From positions 1 to 33,376 of the forward strand of contig QYPH01000036.1 of NCBI GenBank assembly GCA_007279905.1: 33,376 nt of DNA, read 5' to 3'. The translations under genes and the position numbers were made by a program. Of the stretch, positions 25,814-33,376 are shown in pieces (the first letter of the stretch is position 1; each line of letters begins with the position of its first letter). The DNA is from Actinomycetota bacterium (lineage in GTDB: Bacteria > Actinomycetota > Acidimicrobiia > Acidimicrobiales > Ilumatobacteraceae). The notes beneath the pieces were generated by a model. It ran no database searches, had not been told where the DNA came from, and saw only the letters and a list, made by a program, of their open reading frames with translations.

Positions 25814-26950
25814 TCAAAAAGTAGAAGTAAAAGCAGAAGCAGAAGCAGAAGCAGAAGCAGAAGCAGAAGCAGAAGCAGAAGCAGAAGCAGAAGCGCTACC
25901 GATGGATTTCTTTTCTGCTCGCTTTATCTCGTCCCATGTCAGCACCACATCGTCGGCACTGGTTGCTACAACGTCGCCAAACACGTGTGGATGTCGGCGC
26001 ACCAATTTGTCGTGTATCGAGCGGGCCACATCGGCCATGCTGAAGCGACCTTGTTGCTCGGCAATCGTTGCGTGAAACTGAACTTGATAGAGCAAGTCTC
26101 CGAGCTCTTCGATCAACGCGTCGTCGGTTGAAGGATCGTTTTCGTTGAGTGCGTTCAGTGCATCGACAACTTCGTATGTTTCTTCGATGAGGTGTTTGAT
26201 CAGCGAATCATGGGTTTGCTCGCGGTCCCATGGACATTTTTCTCGCAGCGTGCGCGCAAGCTGGTGTAGACGCGCGAGTTCTCCTGCAACTGGCTCTGCC
26301 ATTTGCGGAATGTACAACGTCGTGAGGTGGTCGGCTGGTAACACGCGATCGAGCTCTTGCCATGTGGTGTGCTCGACTCGTTGATCGGGGAGCCCAAGAT
26401 GATGAAGCAATACGACTGGTTCGTTGCCATGTGCTGATTCGTGAGACAACTTGACATCTGACAACACCCAGTCGGCGTGCACTTGGGCTACGAGTAGTGG
26501 TCCGCGCTCACCACTTGCTTCGAGGGCAAATCGATGACCATCGATCAGGCGCACACCGGCATTCACGGGGTCGATGCCGAGTGCTTCCCACGCGAGATCC
26601 AAAAAACTTAAAGCAGGAAGTATGTGCACTTCCACCCGCGAGTCTGTGCGCAATTGGGCAACACTCGATTCCAGTATCAACGGCGATCCTGGCACTGCGT
26701 ACAGCACTTCGCCGTGTTCTATGGCCGCCGCTACAACCGATTCGGTAATCGCGTGGTACACATCATCAAAAGTTGGAAGTGTGTCGTACAACGAGTCGAA
26801 ACTTGTTGCTCGAGGCATCAATGTAGAAGTTGGGTGTCGTTTGGTGCGCACAAACTGCACATCGATGCGCGCGATTTCATCAAGTGTCGCTTGTGTGACG
26901 GTGTTGCTTGGGCCAGGGCCAAGACCCACGATCACAACGCGAGCGGTCAT
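25814..26950 (-). CDS. mazG: MazG family protein with N-terminal tetrapyrrole-methylase-like domain (YabN-type), ending in a Ser-Ala tail
   Basis: The 378-residue protein has a methylase-like N-terminal domain at about 1-220 (VVIVGLGPGPSN, YAVPGSPL) and a MazG domain from about 225. That domain has KCPWDREQTHDSL at about 238-250, EExxE at about 256-260, ExxD at about 282-285, and RRHPHVFGDV at about 318-327. MazG hydrolyses NTPs or dNTPs to monophosphates. YabN-type proteins of about 490 residues continue with a second MazG domain; here the chain runs into eleven Ser-Ala repeats, FTSTF and a TGA, and the second domain follows in the same frame. The start is ATG at 26950. The neighbours mfd, eno and ftsB match the usual actinobacterial order. 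Confidence 0.9.
   Translation of the reverse strand: MTARVVIVGLGPGPSNTVTQATLDEIARIDVQFVRTKRHPTSTLMPRATSFDSLYDTLPTFDDVYHAITESVVAAAIEHGEVLYAVPGSPLILESSVAQLRTDSRVEVHILPALSFLDLAWEALGIDPVNAGVRLIDGHRFALEASGERGPLLVAQVHADWVLSDVKLSHESAHGNEPVVLLHHLGLPDQRVEHTTWQELDRVLPADHLTTLYIPQMAEPVAGELARLHQLARTLREKCPWDREQTHDSLIKHLIEETYEVVDALNALNENDPSTDDALIEELGDLLYQVQFHATIAEQQGRFSMADVARSIHDKLVRRHPHVFGDVVATSADDVVLTWDEIKRAEKKSIGSASASASASASASASASASASAFTSTF
25821..25892. repeat. hexanucleotide microsatellite (GCAGAA)n
   Basis: Ten perfect GCAGAA units run from 25833 to 25892, with two degraded units (GTAGAA, GTAAAA) at 25821-25832. On the coding strand they encode an alternating Ser-Ala tail at the end of the upstream MazG gene. 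The repeat lies exactly in the linker between the two MazG domains. Unit gain or loss keeps the frame. Confidence 0.97.
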
Positions 26951-26971
26951 GACAATTGTTGCTTGCTCGAG

Positions 26972-27919
26972 TTAGTTGGCGACGATTTTGTTGGTGGCCG
27001 CATCGAAGTGGCCGTATTGCGAACCAACGGTGACGGTACTTGTGGCAAGCAGCCCAACAACAAGCATTTGTCCCGGAGTTTTTGCCAAAAGTGCATTGAG
27101 CGACAAAGTGGTGTCGGCGTATGGTCGCACCAAAATTACGTGATATCCGAAGCTGCTCTTGACTGGCCCTGATGGCACTCCTGGTTTTGCAACGAGTGCT
27201 CCCGCAGTAAAACCGGCATCAAACTGAGCTTGGTAATCGCTCAGCAACAAGCAGTCGCCATCGGCACTGCCCAAAACGCCGCCAGTTTCGCCAGCATTTG
27301 GCTCGATCGAATATTCGCCTGCCAATTTTTTGAAATCTCCGCCGTCATTGAGGAGTTTGATCACTTTGTCGGCTGTGGCCGATTCTTTAACAAGAATGTG
27401 TTGCACGCAGAGTGCACCAAGCGACGCTGGTGATTGCTCATACATAGCGGCGACATCTTTTTCGGCAGGCGCCTTGATGCGAGCAAGCGCTAAGTCACTC
27501 GCATTCATCGACAAGATGAGGTCTTTTAAGTCTGGCCCTAGTGCGTCGAAGCTCGGGTCTTGTTGCATTCGGGCAAGCACGGCGTCGTTGTCTTCGGTGG
27601 TTACTGACTCGTTGTATTGCTTGACTATTTGGCTTGTGGCAACACCACGCAGCATTGCGCCGAGTACTGAACGGGCATCGTCGCCAGTCGCAACACCGTT
27701 TTCAAGAGTGATTTGTTTGGCATCGGCCAACTGGGTAATCGTCTTTTCAAAAGATTCGATGGATACAGAATCTCCGTTGAGCGAGATCGCGTCGTTGGCA
27801 ACAGTGGACGAGCCACAACCGACAAGGCCGAGAACTACACACGAAAGCAGTGCTGTAACGAAAGCACCCGACTGTCGATGCAAACGACGTGAATGTGAAA
27901 CAGATGTGGGGGATGACAT
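26972..27919 (-). CDS. lipoprotein with PpiC (parvulin) peptidyl-prolyl isomerase domain, SurA/PrsA-like
   Basis: The 315-residue product begins with a signal and a lipobox: the hydrophobic stretch VTALLSCVVLGLVGC ends at the Cys to be lipidated (about residue 35). A SurA-N-like helical region with a short coil (about 45-160) follows. The parvulin domain starts at CVQHILVKES (about 173) and has GGDFKKLAGEYS, GGVLG and, at the end, SSFGYHVILV. Such proteins help fold exported proteins at the outer face of the membrane. It lies 10 bases after mfd and 21 bases before mazG, all on one strand, so it is probably in that operon. Three cysteines besides the lipid Cys are present, which is unusual for this family. 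Confidence 0.87.
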   Translation of the reverse strand: MSSPTSVSHSRRLHRQSGAFVTALLSCVVLGLVGCGSSTVANDAISLNGDSVSIESFEKTITQLADAKQITLENGVATGDDARSVLGAMLRGVATSQIVKQYNESVTTEDNDAVLARMQQDPSFDALGPDLKDLILSMNASDLALARIKAPAEKDVAAMYEQSPASLGALCVQHILVKESATADKVIKLLNDGGDFKKLAGEYSIEPNAGETGGVLGSADGDCLLLSDYQAQFDAGFTAGALVAKPGVPSGPVKSSFGYHVILVRPYADTTLSLNALLAKTPGQMLVVGLLATSTVTVGSQYGHFDAATNKIVAN

Positions 27920-27929
27920 CTGGTTAATC

Positions 27930-30900
27930 CTAGTTGGCTGGCTCTATGAGTTCTTGCAGAAAACCAACGAGATACGTCACCGTTGCGCCATCATCAATTT
28001 TTGGATTTGATGCTCGTGGCAACGTGATCACGAGTTGCTTGATCTTTTCGTTCCAGTCGGGGCTCTTGGCGATGCGCTGGAGGCGCATAACTTCGCTTGC
28101 TTTGAGCGTGATGGGCAACATGCGCGCCCGTCCATCTGCAACCACCAATTCGCGCAAACCAAGGCGATGGCATTCGGCTCGCAACAAACCAACCGTGATC
28201 AGTGCGAGTGCAGGCTCTGGCAATGCACCGTAGCGATCGAGCCACTCATTGCGAATGTCTTCAACATCCGCAACACTTGTCACGGCAGCGAGTCGGCGGT
28301 ATGCGTCCAAGCGCGACTCTTCTTTAGTGACGTAATCGGTTGGCAAGAATGCGTTGGTCGGCACGTCGAGTTTGAGCTCAGGAACAGCAGGTGGCACTTC
28401 TTCGCCCTTCATCTCTGCAACTGCTTCGGTGACGAGCTGGCAGTAGAGGTCGTAGCCAACTGCAGCGATGTGTCCACTTTGTGCTTCTCCCAGCAAGTTT
28501 CCGGCACCACGAATCTCGAGGTCGCGCATCGCGATTTTGAATCCACTACCGAGTTCTGTTGCTTCGCCAATTGTTTTCAAGCGCTCGTATGCGTCTTCTG
28601 AAAGCACGCGATCTCGGGGATGAAACAAATATGCATATGCGCGCGAACCGCTGCGACCAACGCGACCGCGCAGCTGGTGCAACTGACCAAGGCCCAACAA
28701 GTCTGCTCTCTCAACGACGAGAGTGTTGACGGTAGGCATGTCGATTCCGCTTTCGATAATGGTCGTGCATACAAGAACGTCGTATTTGCCTTCCCAAAAA
28801 TCGATCACTGTTTGTTCGAGCAGCGCTTCGTCCATCTGGCCGTGAGCAACTGCAATGCGCGCCTCTGGCACAAGCTCGCGCAACTCGCGCGCGCGGTCTT
28901 CGATGGATTGCACGCGATTGTGAACCCAAAACACTTGGCCATCGCGCAGCAGTTCGCGCCGAATTGCTTCGGTTGCTACTCGTTCGTCTTGCTCGCCAAC
29001 AAACGTGAGAATCGGCTGGCGGTCGGCTGGTGGTGTTTGCAAGAGCGACAAGTCGCGAATGCCAACAAGGCTCATCTCGAGCGTGCGGGGGATAGGTGTT
29101 GCCGTCAGTGTGAGCACATCCACATTCGTTTTGAGCTGCTTCATCGCTTCCTTGTGGGTGACACCAAAGCGTTGCTCTTCGTCTACAACCAAAAGACCGA
29201 GGTCTTTGAACTTGATGTTGTCTTGCAGCAATCGATGCGTGCCAATCACACAATCGACTTCGCCTGTTGCGAGCCCTGCAATTACTTTTTTGGCTTGCGC
29301 GGCAGTAAGAAATCGTGAAATGACCTCGACACGAATCGGGTAGCCAGCGAAGCGATCACTAAAGGTATTTCCGTGTTGCGATGCAAGCAGCGTGGTTGGA
29401 ACCAAGATGGCAACCTGTTTGCCGTCTTGCACGCACTTAAACGCTGCGCGCACAGCAACTTCGGTTTTTCCAAAACCCACATCACCACAGATGAGTCGAT
29501 CCATTGGCACATTTCGTTCCATGTCGGCTTTTACAAGATCGATTGCCGTGCGCTGATCGGGTGTTTCAACAAATGGAAATGCGCCTTCCATTTCGTGTTG
29601 CCACGGCGTGTCTTGAGCAAAGGCATGTCCAACCGCATTGACTCGACGTTGGTAGAGCACCACAAGCTCTTGTGCGATCTCGCGAACCGCCGAGCGCACT
29701 CGTTGTTTTGATCGTGCAAAATCGCTGCCACCTAGGCGGTGCAGTGTTGGCTTATCTCCACCGATGTATTGGCGAACTCCGTCAATGTGATCGGTCGGCA
29801 CATACAGCTTGTCGCCGTCTTTATAGGCAAGGAGTAGATAGTCGCGCTCTGATCCGCTGATCTGTCGCTTGACCATTCCTTCGTAGCGACCAACGCCGTG
29901 ATAGTGGTGCACCACATAGTCGCCTGGCTTGAGGTCTTGGAAAACAGAAAGGGAGTCGCGCTTGTTTGATTTTGCACGCGGCTGTCGGTGCATCCGTCGG
30001 CGACCTGTGAGATCTGCTTCAGCAATGATCGACAGTTTGCAATTGGGCAGCGACATGCCGTAGTGAAGCGGCGCAATAATGACATCGACTGCCACGCCTT
30101 CTTTTAAGAAAACTTCTTTGAGTCTGTCGGCAGAACCAGAGCCCTCTGCTGCGATAACGACCGTCCACTTGTCGGTCAGTAATTGCTGCACGCGCTTAGC
30201 AGTTGCTTCTGCGTCGCTTGTTATAGGACCCCAGCCGGTGGACTGCACCGATGGTGCATCGATGGTTTCGGCGGGAAGTGACAACGAAATTGCTCGTAAT
30301 GCCGTTGAAGTTCCGAGCAGTCTGTCGACATCGGCGTGTAGACGCGGAAATGTTTTTTCGGCATCGCGAGCCCACGTAGAAGCGAGTGCTCGTGCGAGAT
30401 CGTCTTCTTCTGCAAGCAAGTCGTGCGCGCGGTCGCGCATGCGACGAGGTTCGACAAGCACGAGTTCGCAGTCGGATGACAGAACATCGGTAAGTAACAA
30501 ATCTTTTTCAATCAGCCACGGCAACCAACTTTCCATGCCATCAAAGTTGCCGCCGTCGGCCAGGCGATCCCAGTGTTCGCGACCCCACGGCTCGGTTGCA
30601 ACGAGTGATCGTGCGCGGTCCATGACATCGTCATCAAGCTGCAACTCACGCGCCGCAAAAATGACCGCTTCGGCCAAAGGATCAGTGGAGCGTTGGTCAT
30701 TGACATTGAACGAAGTGAGTCTGTCGACTTCGTCACCCCACAAGTCGATACGCACAGGTGTATTGGATGTGCTCGGGAAGATATCGATGATCGAACCGCG
30801 GCGTGCAATTTCGCCACGATGCTCTACGAGTTCTTCGCGCCGATAACCACCACCAACAAGTTGCTTGAGCAATTCGTCTGCGTCTAGCTCTGCGCCAGGG

Positions 30901-31316
30901 CGCACAATGATCGGCTCAAATGTGGTGGCATTTGGTCCAAGTTTTTGCAACAGTGCACGTACCGAACCGATAACTACGCGTGGGCGATCTGTGCTGCGCA
31001 TGCGCCACAGCACTTCCATGCGACGTCCCATAGTTTCAACGCTCGGACTCACACGCTCGAAAGGCAGTGTTTCCCATGCCGGAAACAACAGCGCGTTATC
31101 GGCGCCCAGAAACTGCACGAGGTCGTCATGCAGTTGTTGCGCGCCTGTGCCGGTGGGCGTTGCGACGATCAGTGTTGTCTTTGGCGCACGAGCGCTGAGC
31201 GCGCTCAGAATCAGAGCGCGAGCATTTTCGGCAACTGCGAGGACCGAGTTTTTCCCACCAATCTCGCCGAGCGCAGGCTCGTGTCCAGCAAGGATGGCGA
31301 GTTCAGAAAGTTGCAT
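27930..31316 (-). CDS. mfd: transcription-repair coupling factor Mfd
   Basis: The 1128-residue DNA translocase removes RNA polymerase stalled at lesions and recruits UvrA. The N-terminal UvrB-like module has a degenerate P-loop (PTGTGAQQ). The RNA-polymerase-interacting CarD-like domain starts at GDYVVHHYHGVGRYEG (about 480). The helicase motor has Walker A GDVGFGKTEVA, the DEEQ box in VVDEEQRFG, the TATPIPRTLEMS motif and the LRGRVGRSG motif. The C-terminal D7 domain has VPTNAFLPTDYV. The size is normal. The start is ATG at 31316, and a 13-base tandem repeat lies in the gap to pth. All catalytic motifs appear intact. Confidence 0.97.
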   Translation of the reverse strand: MQLSELAILAGHEPALGEIGGKNSVLAVAENARALILSALSARAPKTTLIVATPTGTGAQQLHDDLVQFLGADNALLFPAWETLPFERVSPSVETMGRRMEVLWRMRSTDRPRVVIGSVRALLQKLGPNATTFEPIIVRPGAELDADELLKQLVGGGYRREELVEHRGEIARRGSIIDIFPSTSNTPVRIDLWGDEVDRLTSFNVNDQRSTDPLAEAVIFAARELQLDDDVMDRARSLVATEPWGREHWDRLADGGNFDGMESWLPWLIEKDLLLTDVLSSDCELVLVEPRRMRDRAHDLLAEEDDLARALASTWARDAEKTFPRLHADVDRLLGTSTALRAISLSLPAETIDAPSVQSTGWGPITSDAEATAKRVQQLLTDKWTVVIAAEGSGSADRLKEVFLKEGVAVDVIIAPLHYGMSLPNCKLSIIAEADLTGRRRMHRQPRAKSNKRDSLSVFQDLKPGDYVVHHYHGVGRYEGMVKRQISGSERDYLLLAYKDGDKLYVPTDHIDGVRQYIGGDKPTLHRLGGSDFARSKQRVRSAVREIAQELVVLYQRRVNAVGHAFAQDTPWQHEMEGAFPFVETPDQRTAIDLVKADMERNVPMDRLICGDVGFGKTEVAVRAAFKCVQDGKQVAILVPTTLLASQHGNTFSDRFAGYPIRVEVISRFLTAAQAKKVIAGLATGEVDCVIGTHRLLQDNIKFKDLGLLVVDEEQRFGVTHKEAMKQLKTNVDVLTLTATPIPRTLEMSLVGIRDLSLLQTPPADRQPILTFVGEQDERVATEAIRRELLRDGQVFWVHNRVQSIEDRARELRELVPEARIAVAHGQMDEALLEQTVIDFWEGKYDVLVCTTIIESGIDMPTVNTLVVERADLLGLGQLHQLRGRVGRSGSRAYAYLFHPRDRVLSEDAYERLKTIGEATELGSGFKIAMRDLEIRGAGNLLGEAQSGHIAAVGYDLYCQLVTEAVAEMKGEEVPPAVPELKLDVPTNAFLPTDYVTKEESRLDAYRRLAAVTSVADVEDIRNEWLDRYGALPEPALALITVGLLRAECHRLGLRELVVADGRARMLPITLKASEVMRLQRIAKSPDWNEKIKQLVITLPRASNPKIDDGATVTYLVGFLQELIEPAN

Positions 31317-31323
31317 GGATTTG

Positions 31324-31362
31324 AGTCAGTGATTGAAGTCAGTGATTGAAGTCAGTGATTTA
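31324..31362. repeat. 13-bp tandem repeat, three copies, between pth and mfd
   Basis: The unit AGTCAGTGATTGA occurs at 31324-31336 and 31337-31349 exactly, and at 31350-31362 with one change. It fills most of the 54-base gap between the pth stop and the mfd start, where a promoter or translation-control site for mfd would lie. Simple slippage is the plain explanation. Confidence 0.9.
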
Positions 31363-31370
31363 AGGGTTGT

Positions 31371-31988
31371 CTAACGAGCATTGATCTGTTGCATGGCGGC
31401 CTGTGCGCCTTGCTCGACAATGAGCACTACTGCTTCGGCTGCAACAACAACCGCGATGTCGAGCACCTGGCGTTCACTTTGTGGCACTCGAGAGAGCACA
31501 TGATCTGCGCCTTCGTCTTTTGAGCTTGGTTTGCCGACGCCGATGCGAACGCGCACAAACTCTTGCGTCTTGAGATGCGTCGAGATCGAACGAAGTCCGT
31601 TGTGTCCGGCAAGTCCGCCACCAATCTTGATGCGCACCACACCGGGCTCAAGGTCGAGCTCGTCGTGAACAATGATGATCTGACTTGGATCGGTGACGCC
31701 GTATCGCAATGCGAGTGGGCCAACGGCGTTTCCGCTGTCGTTCATAAATGTTGTTGGAGTTGCGAGCAGCAGGTGAGTGTCGCCCGAATGTACTTCGGCT
31801 ACCAGCGCACGATCGCGAGATGATTTGAGTGCAACCGAATACTTTTTGGCCAGTGCATCAATGACATCGAAACCAACGTTGTGCCGAGTGCCCGCATAAT
31901 CGCGGCCAGGATTACCAACACCAACAATGAGTGCTGCAAATGGAGTGCCTCGCCGCTCGGGCCGCTTATTGCGACCGAACAGCGCCAT
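31371..31988 (-). CDS. pth: peptidyl-tRNA hydrolase
   Basis: This 205-residue enzyme recycles tRNA from stalled peptidyl-tRNA. The fold motif GVGNPG at about 23-28 and the catalytic His in RHNVGFD (about His36) are present. The conserved Asn in PTTFMNDSG, the Asp of VHDELDL (about Asp109), and the GGGLAGHNGLRSI loop (about 123-135) are also present, so it should be active. The N-terminus is about 16 residues longer than in E. coli, a basic extension that starts at the ATG at 31988. It follows rplY by 5 bases in the usual rplY-pth pair. Confidence 0.97.
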   Translation of the reverse strand: MALFGRNKRPERRGTPFAALIVGVGNPGRDYAGTRHNVGFDVIDALAKKYSVALKSSRDRALVAEVHSGDTHLLLATPTTFMNDSGNAVGPLALRYGVTDPSQIIIVHDELDLEPGVVRIKIGGGLAGHNGLRSISTHLKTQEFVRVRIGVGKPSSKDEGADHVLSRVPQSERQVLDIAVVVAAEAVVLIVEQGAQAAMQQINAR

Positions 31989-31993
31989 ACAAA

Positions 31994-32644
31994 CTAGGAA
32001 GCGGCTGGCTTGTCGTCGCCAGCAGCAGGTGCTCCGGCGACAGGTGCGCCAGCAGCGTCGGCGACAGGTGCAGCGGTCTTTTCGGCATCGACCTTCGTTG
32101 TCAACACGGTGACAATCACGATGTCTTCGTCAAGAACTGCAGTTACGCCCTTTGGCAACTTGATGTCGCCCATGCGAATGACATCGTTCATCGTCATGGT
32201 GGTGACGTCGATCAAAATTTCGTTTGGAATGTTGTCGGCTGATGCCCGCACTTCAATGCGGTCGATAGCAGCGTCCACGAGTCCGCCTTCGGCGAGCACT
32301 GCTTTTGCAGTACCAGTCAGGTGGACAGGAACTGACATGGTGATCTCTTCAGTCAAGTCGATCTGCATGAAGTCGACATGGCTGACGGTGCGCTTCACTG
32401 GATCGCGCTGCAACTCTTTGACAATTGCTGGGTACGTCTTGTCGTCAACTTGCAATTCGAGAATGGTGTTGGCGCCAGCAGGGCCCGACAATGCAATGCG
32501 CAAATCGCGACGACCAACAGTGAACAGGATTGGTGTCATGCCGTGACCGTAGATAACAGCAGGGATGTTTTCGGTATTGCGGATACGGCGAGATTCTGGG
32601 CTGCCTGTTGCGCGGCCGGTTTTGGTGATCAATGTGGTGGTCAT
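31994..32644 (-). CDS. rplY: 50S ribosomal protein L25, CTC (long) form
   Basis: The product binds 5S rRNA. The L25 domain includes RRIRNTENIPAVIYGHG at about 19-35, and HVDFMQIDLTEEITM opens the second (TL5/CTC) beta domain. The C-terminus is a low-complexity Ala/Pro/Gly/Asp tail (about 185-216) encoded by partly repeated DNA, common in actinobacterial CTC proteins. The best start is the ATG at 32644, with GGAG seven bases upstream; the TTG two codons earlier is less likely. It is the first gene of a pair with pth and lies about 115 bases after prs. Confidence 0.96.
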   Translation of the reverse strand: MTTTLITKTGRATGSPESRRIRNTENIPAVIYGHGMTPILFTVGRRDLRIALSGPAGANTILELQVDDKTYPAIVKELQRDPVKRTVSHVDFMQIDLTEEITMSVPVHLTGTAKAVLAEGGLVDAAIDRIEVRASADNIPNEILIDVTTMTMNDVIRMGDIKLPKGVTAVLDEDIVIVTVLTTKVDAEKTAAPVADAAGAPVAGAPAAGDDKPAAS

Positions 32645-32730
32645 GTGCAAACTCCGAGATCTATAAGTTGGAAACAGTTACTACAACGGCTGATCAGTGT
32701 ATAGCCGCAAATGGTTGATTTGATCAGGTG

Positions 32731-32770
32731 ATTGCGAGCGATTATGACTGAATGCGAGCGATTACGACTG
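32731..32770. repeat. 20-bp tandem duplication across the prs stop codon
   Basis: The blocks 32731-32750 and 32751-32770 match at 18 of 20 positions (core TGCGAGCGATTAYGACTG). The second block contains the last codons and the TAA of prs on the minus strand, so the first copy is a duplicate of the gene end placed just downstream of it. Confidence 0.9.
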
Positions 32771-33376
32771 GTTTTCACCGTCGAAGAGATCGCTCACCGA
32801 GGTCTCGTCAAACACTGCGGCGAGGGCGTCGGCCAAGATCTTGGCAACTGACAGCACCTCTATTTTGGCGATCTGCTTTTCTTTTGGCAGTGGCAGCGTG
32901 TTGGTCAGTACTACACGGCTGATGACCGACTTTTCGAGACGCTCAATCGCAGGGCCAGAGAGCACGCCGTGTGTGGCCAAAGCCCACACCTCGGTTGCGC
33001 CACGAGCCATCAACAAATCGGCTGCACTCACAATGGTGCCACCTGTGTCGATCATGTCGTCGGCCAAGATGCACAAGCGTCCTTCAACTTCACCAATAAC
33101 TTCTTTTGCCACGGCAACGTTGGTGGTGTTTTTGGGGCGACGCTTGTTGATGAATGCGACGTCGGCGTTCATGTCGGCAAGGTGCTGAGCAAAACGCTCG
33201 GCAACTTTTACTCGACCAGCGTCAGGCGACACGATCACCACTTCGTTGCGCGCATGTTGACGAACATATTTTTCGAGCACCGGCATGGCTGTGAGGTGAT
33301 CGACTGGGCCTTCGAAGAAGCCTTGAATCTGACCGCTATGTAAGTCGATGGAAACCATGCGCTTTGCGCCAGCAGC
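32762..33376 (-). CDS. prs: ribose-phosphate pyrophosphokinase, C-terminal part (5' end beyond the window)
   Basis: This is the C-terminal two-thirds of PRPP synthetase, which makes phosphoribosyl pyrophosphate from ribose 5-phosphate and ATP. It has VSIDLHSGQIQGFF at the start of the visible part, then VSPDAGRVKVAERFA. The PRPP-binding loop DDMIDTGGTI is intact, as is the ATHGVLSGPA block. The frame is open to the window edge (AAGAKR precedes the internal Met), so the true start is outside. It leads the run prs-rplY-pth-mfd on the minus strand. Confidence 0.96.
   Translation of the reverse strand, partial: AAGAKRMVSIDLHSGQIQGFFEGPVDHLTAMPVLEKYVRQHARNEVVIVSPDAGRVKVAERFAQHLADMNADVAFINKRRPKNTTNVAVAKEVIGEVEGRLCILADDMIDTGGTIVSAADLLMARGATEVWALATHGVLSGPAIERLEKSVISRVVLTNTLPLPKEKQIAKIEVLSVAKILADALAAVFDETSVSDLFDGENQS

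Overview
The window looks like a chromosomal segment of an actinobacterium. The best guess is a moderate-GC member of Acidimicrobiia or a relative; this rests on gene content and order only and was not tested phylogenetically. The right third (about 23.7-33.4 kb, all on the minus strand) carries the housekeeping run prs - rplY (L25/CTC) - pth - mfd - PpiC-type lipoprotein - mazG - eno - ftsB. In many actinobacteria this run continues directly into a DUF501 gene and ppx. Here those two functions are fused into one gene, and it sits about 18 kb away at 4.2-5.6 kb.

The interval between ftsB and DUF501-ppx (about 5.6-23.6 kb) is a molybdo-flavoenzyme island of the aerobic CO dehydrogenase / xanthine dehydrogenase family. 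It holds a complete three-subunit enzyme in the order coxS-coxL-coxM and a second, stand-alone large-subunit gene. It also holds the maturation set: coxD (MoxR ATPase), coxE (VWA protein), a two-gene XdhC pair, a MobA/MocA-like nucleotidyltransferase and coxG. Both large subunits carry the form II active-site motif AYRGAGR, and the S-L-M gene order is also typical of form II. The physiological substrate is therefore uncertain and CO should not be assumed. Interleaved are a three-gene ABC-2 exporter with a small secreted cupredoxin-like protein, a PAP2-family membrane protein, an FAD-dependent amine-oxidase-type enzyme, an SDR-Dabb pair and a secreted NlpC/P60 peptidase.

The left end (1-4.2 kb) holds the 3' part of queF, a DUF4143-type ATPase, an unrecognised acidic protein, a crotonase-fold protein lacking both canonical catalytic glutamates, a small His/Arg-rich hypothetical protein and a RimJ-like acetyltransferase.

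The most notable sequence-level observations are these. mazG is split in frame by one TGA codon beside a hexanucleotide microsatellite. DUF501 and Ppx are fused. The cox island separates ftsB from ppx. A large-subunit paralogue has no S or M partners of its own. The crotonase and the SDR have substituted active sites. Several short tandem repeats lie in intergenic regions. No tRNA, rRNA, CRISPR array, insertion sequence or transcriptional regulator gene was recognised. No gene-free stretch exceeds 300 bases.
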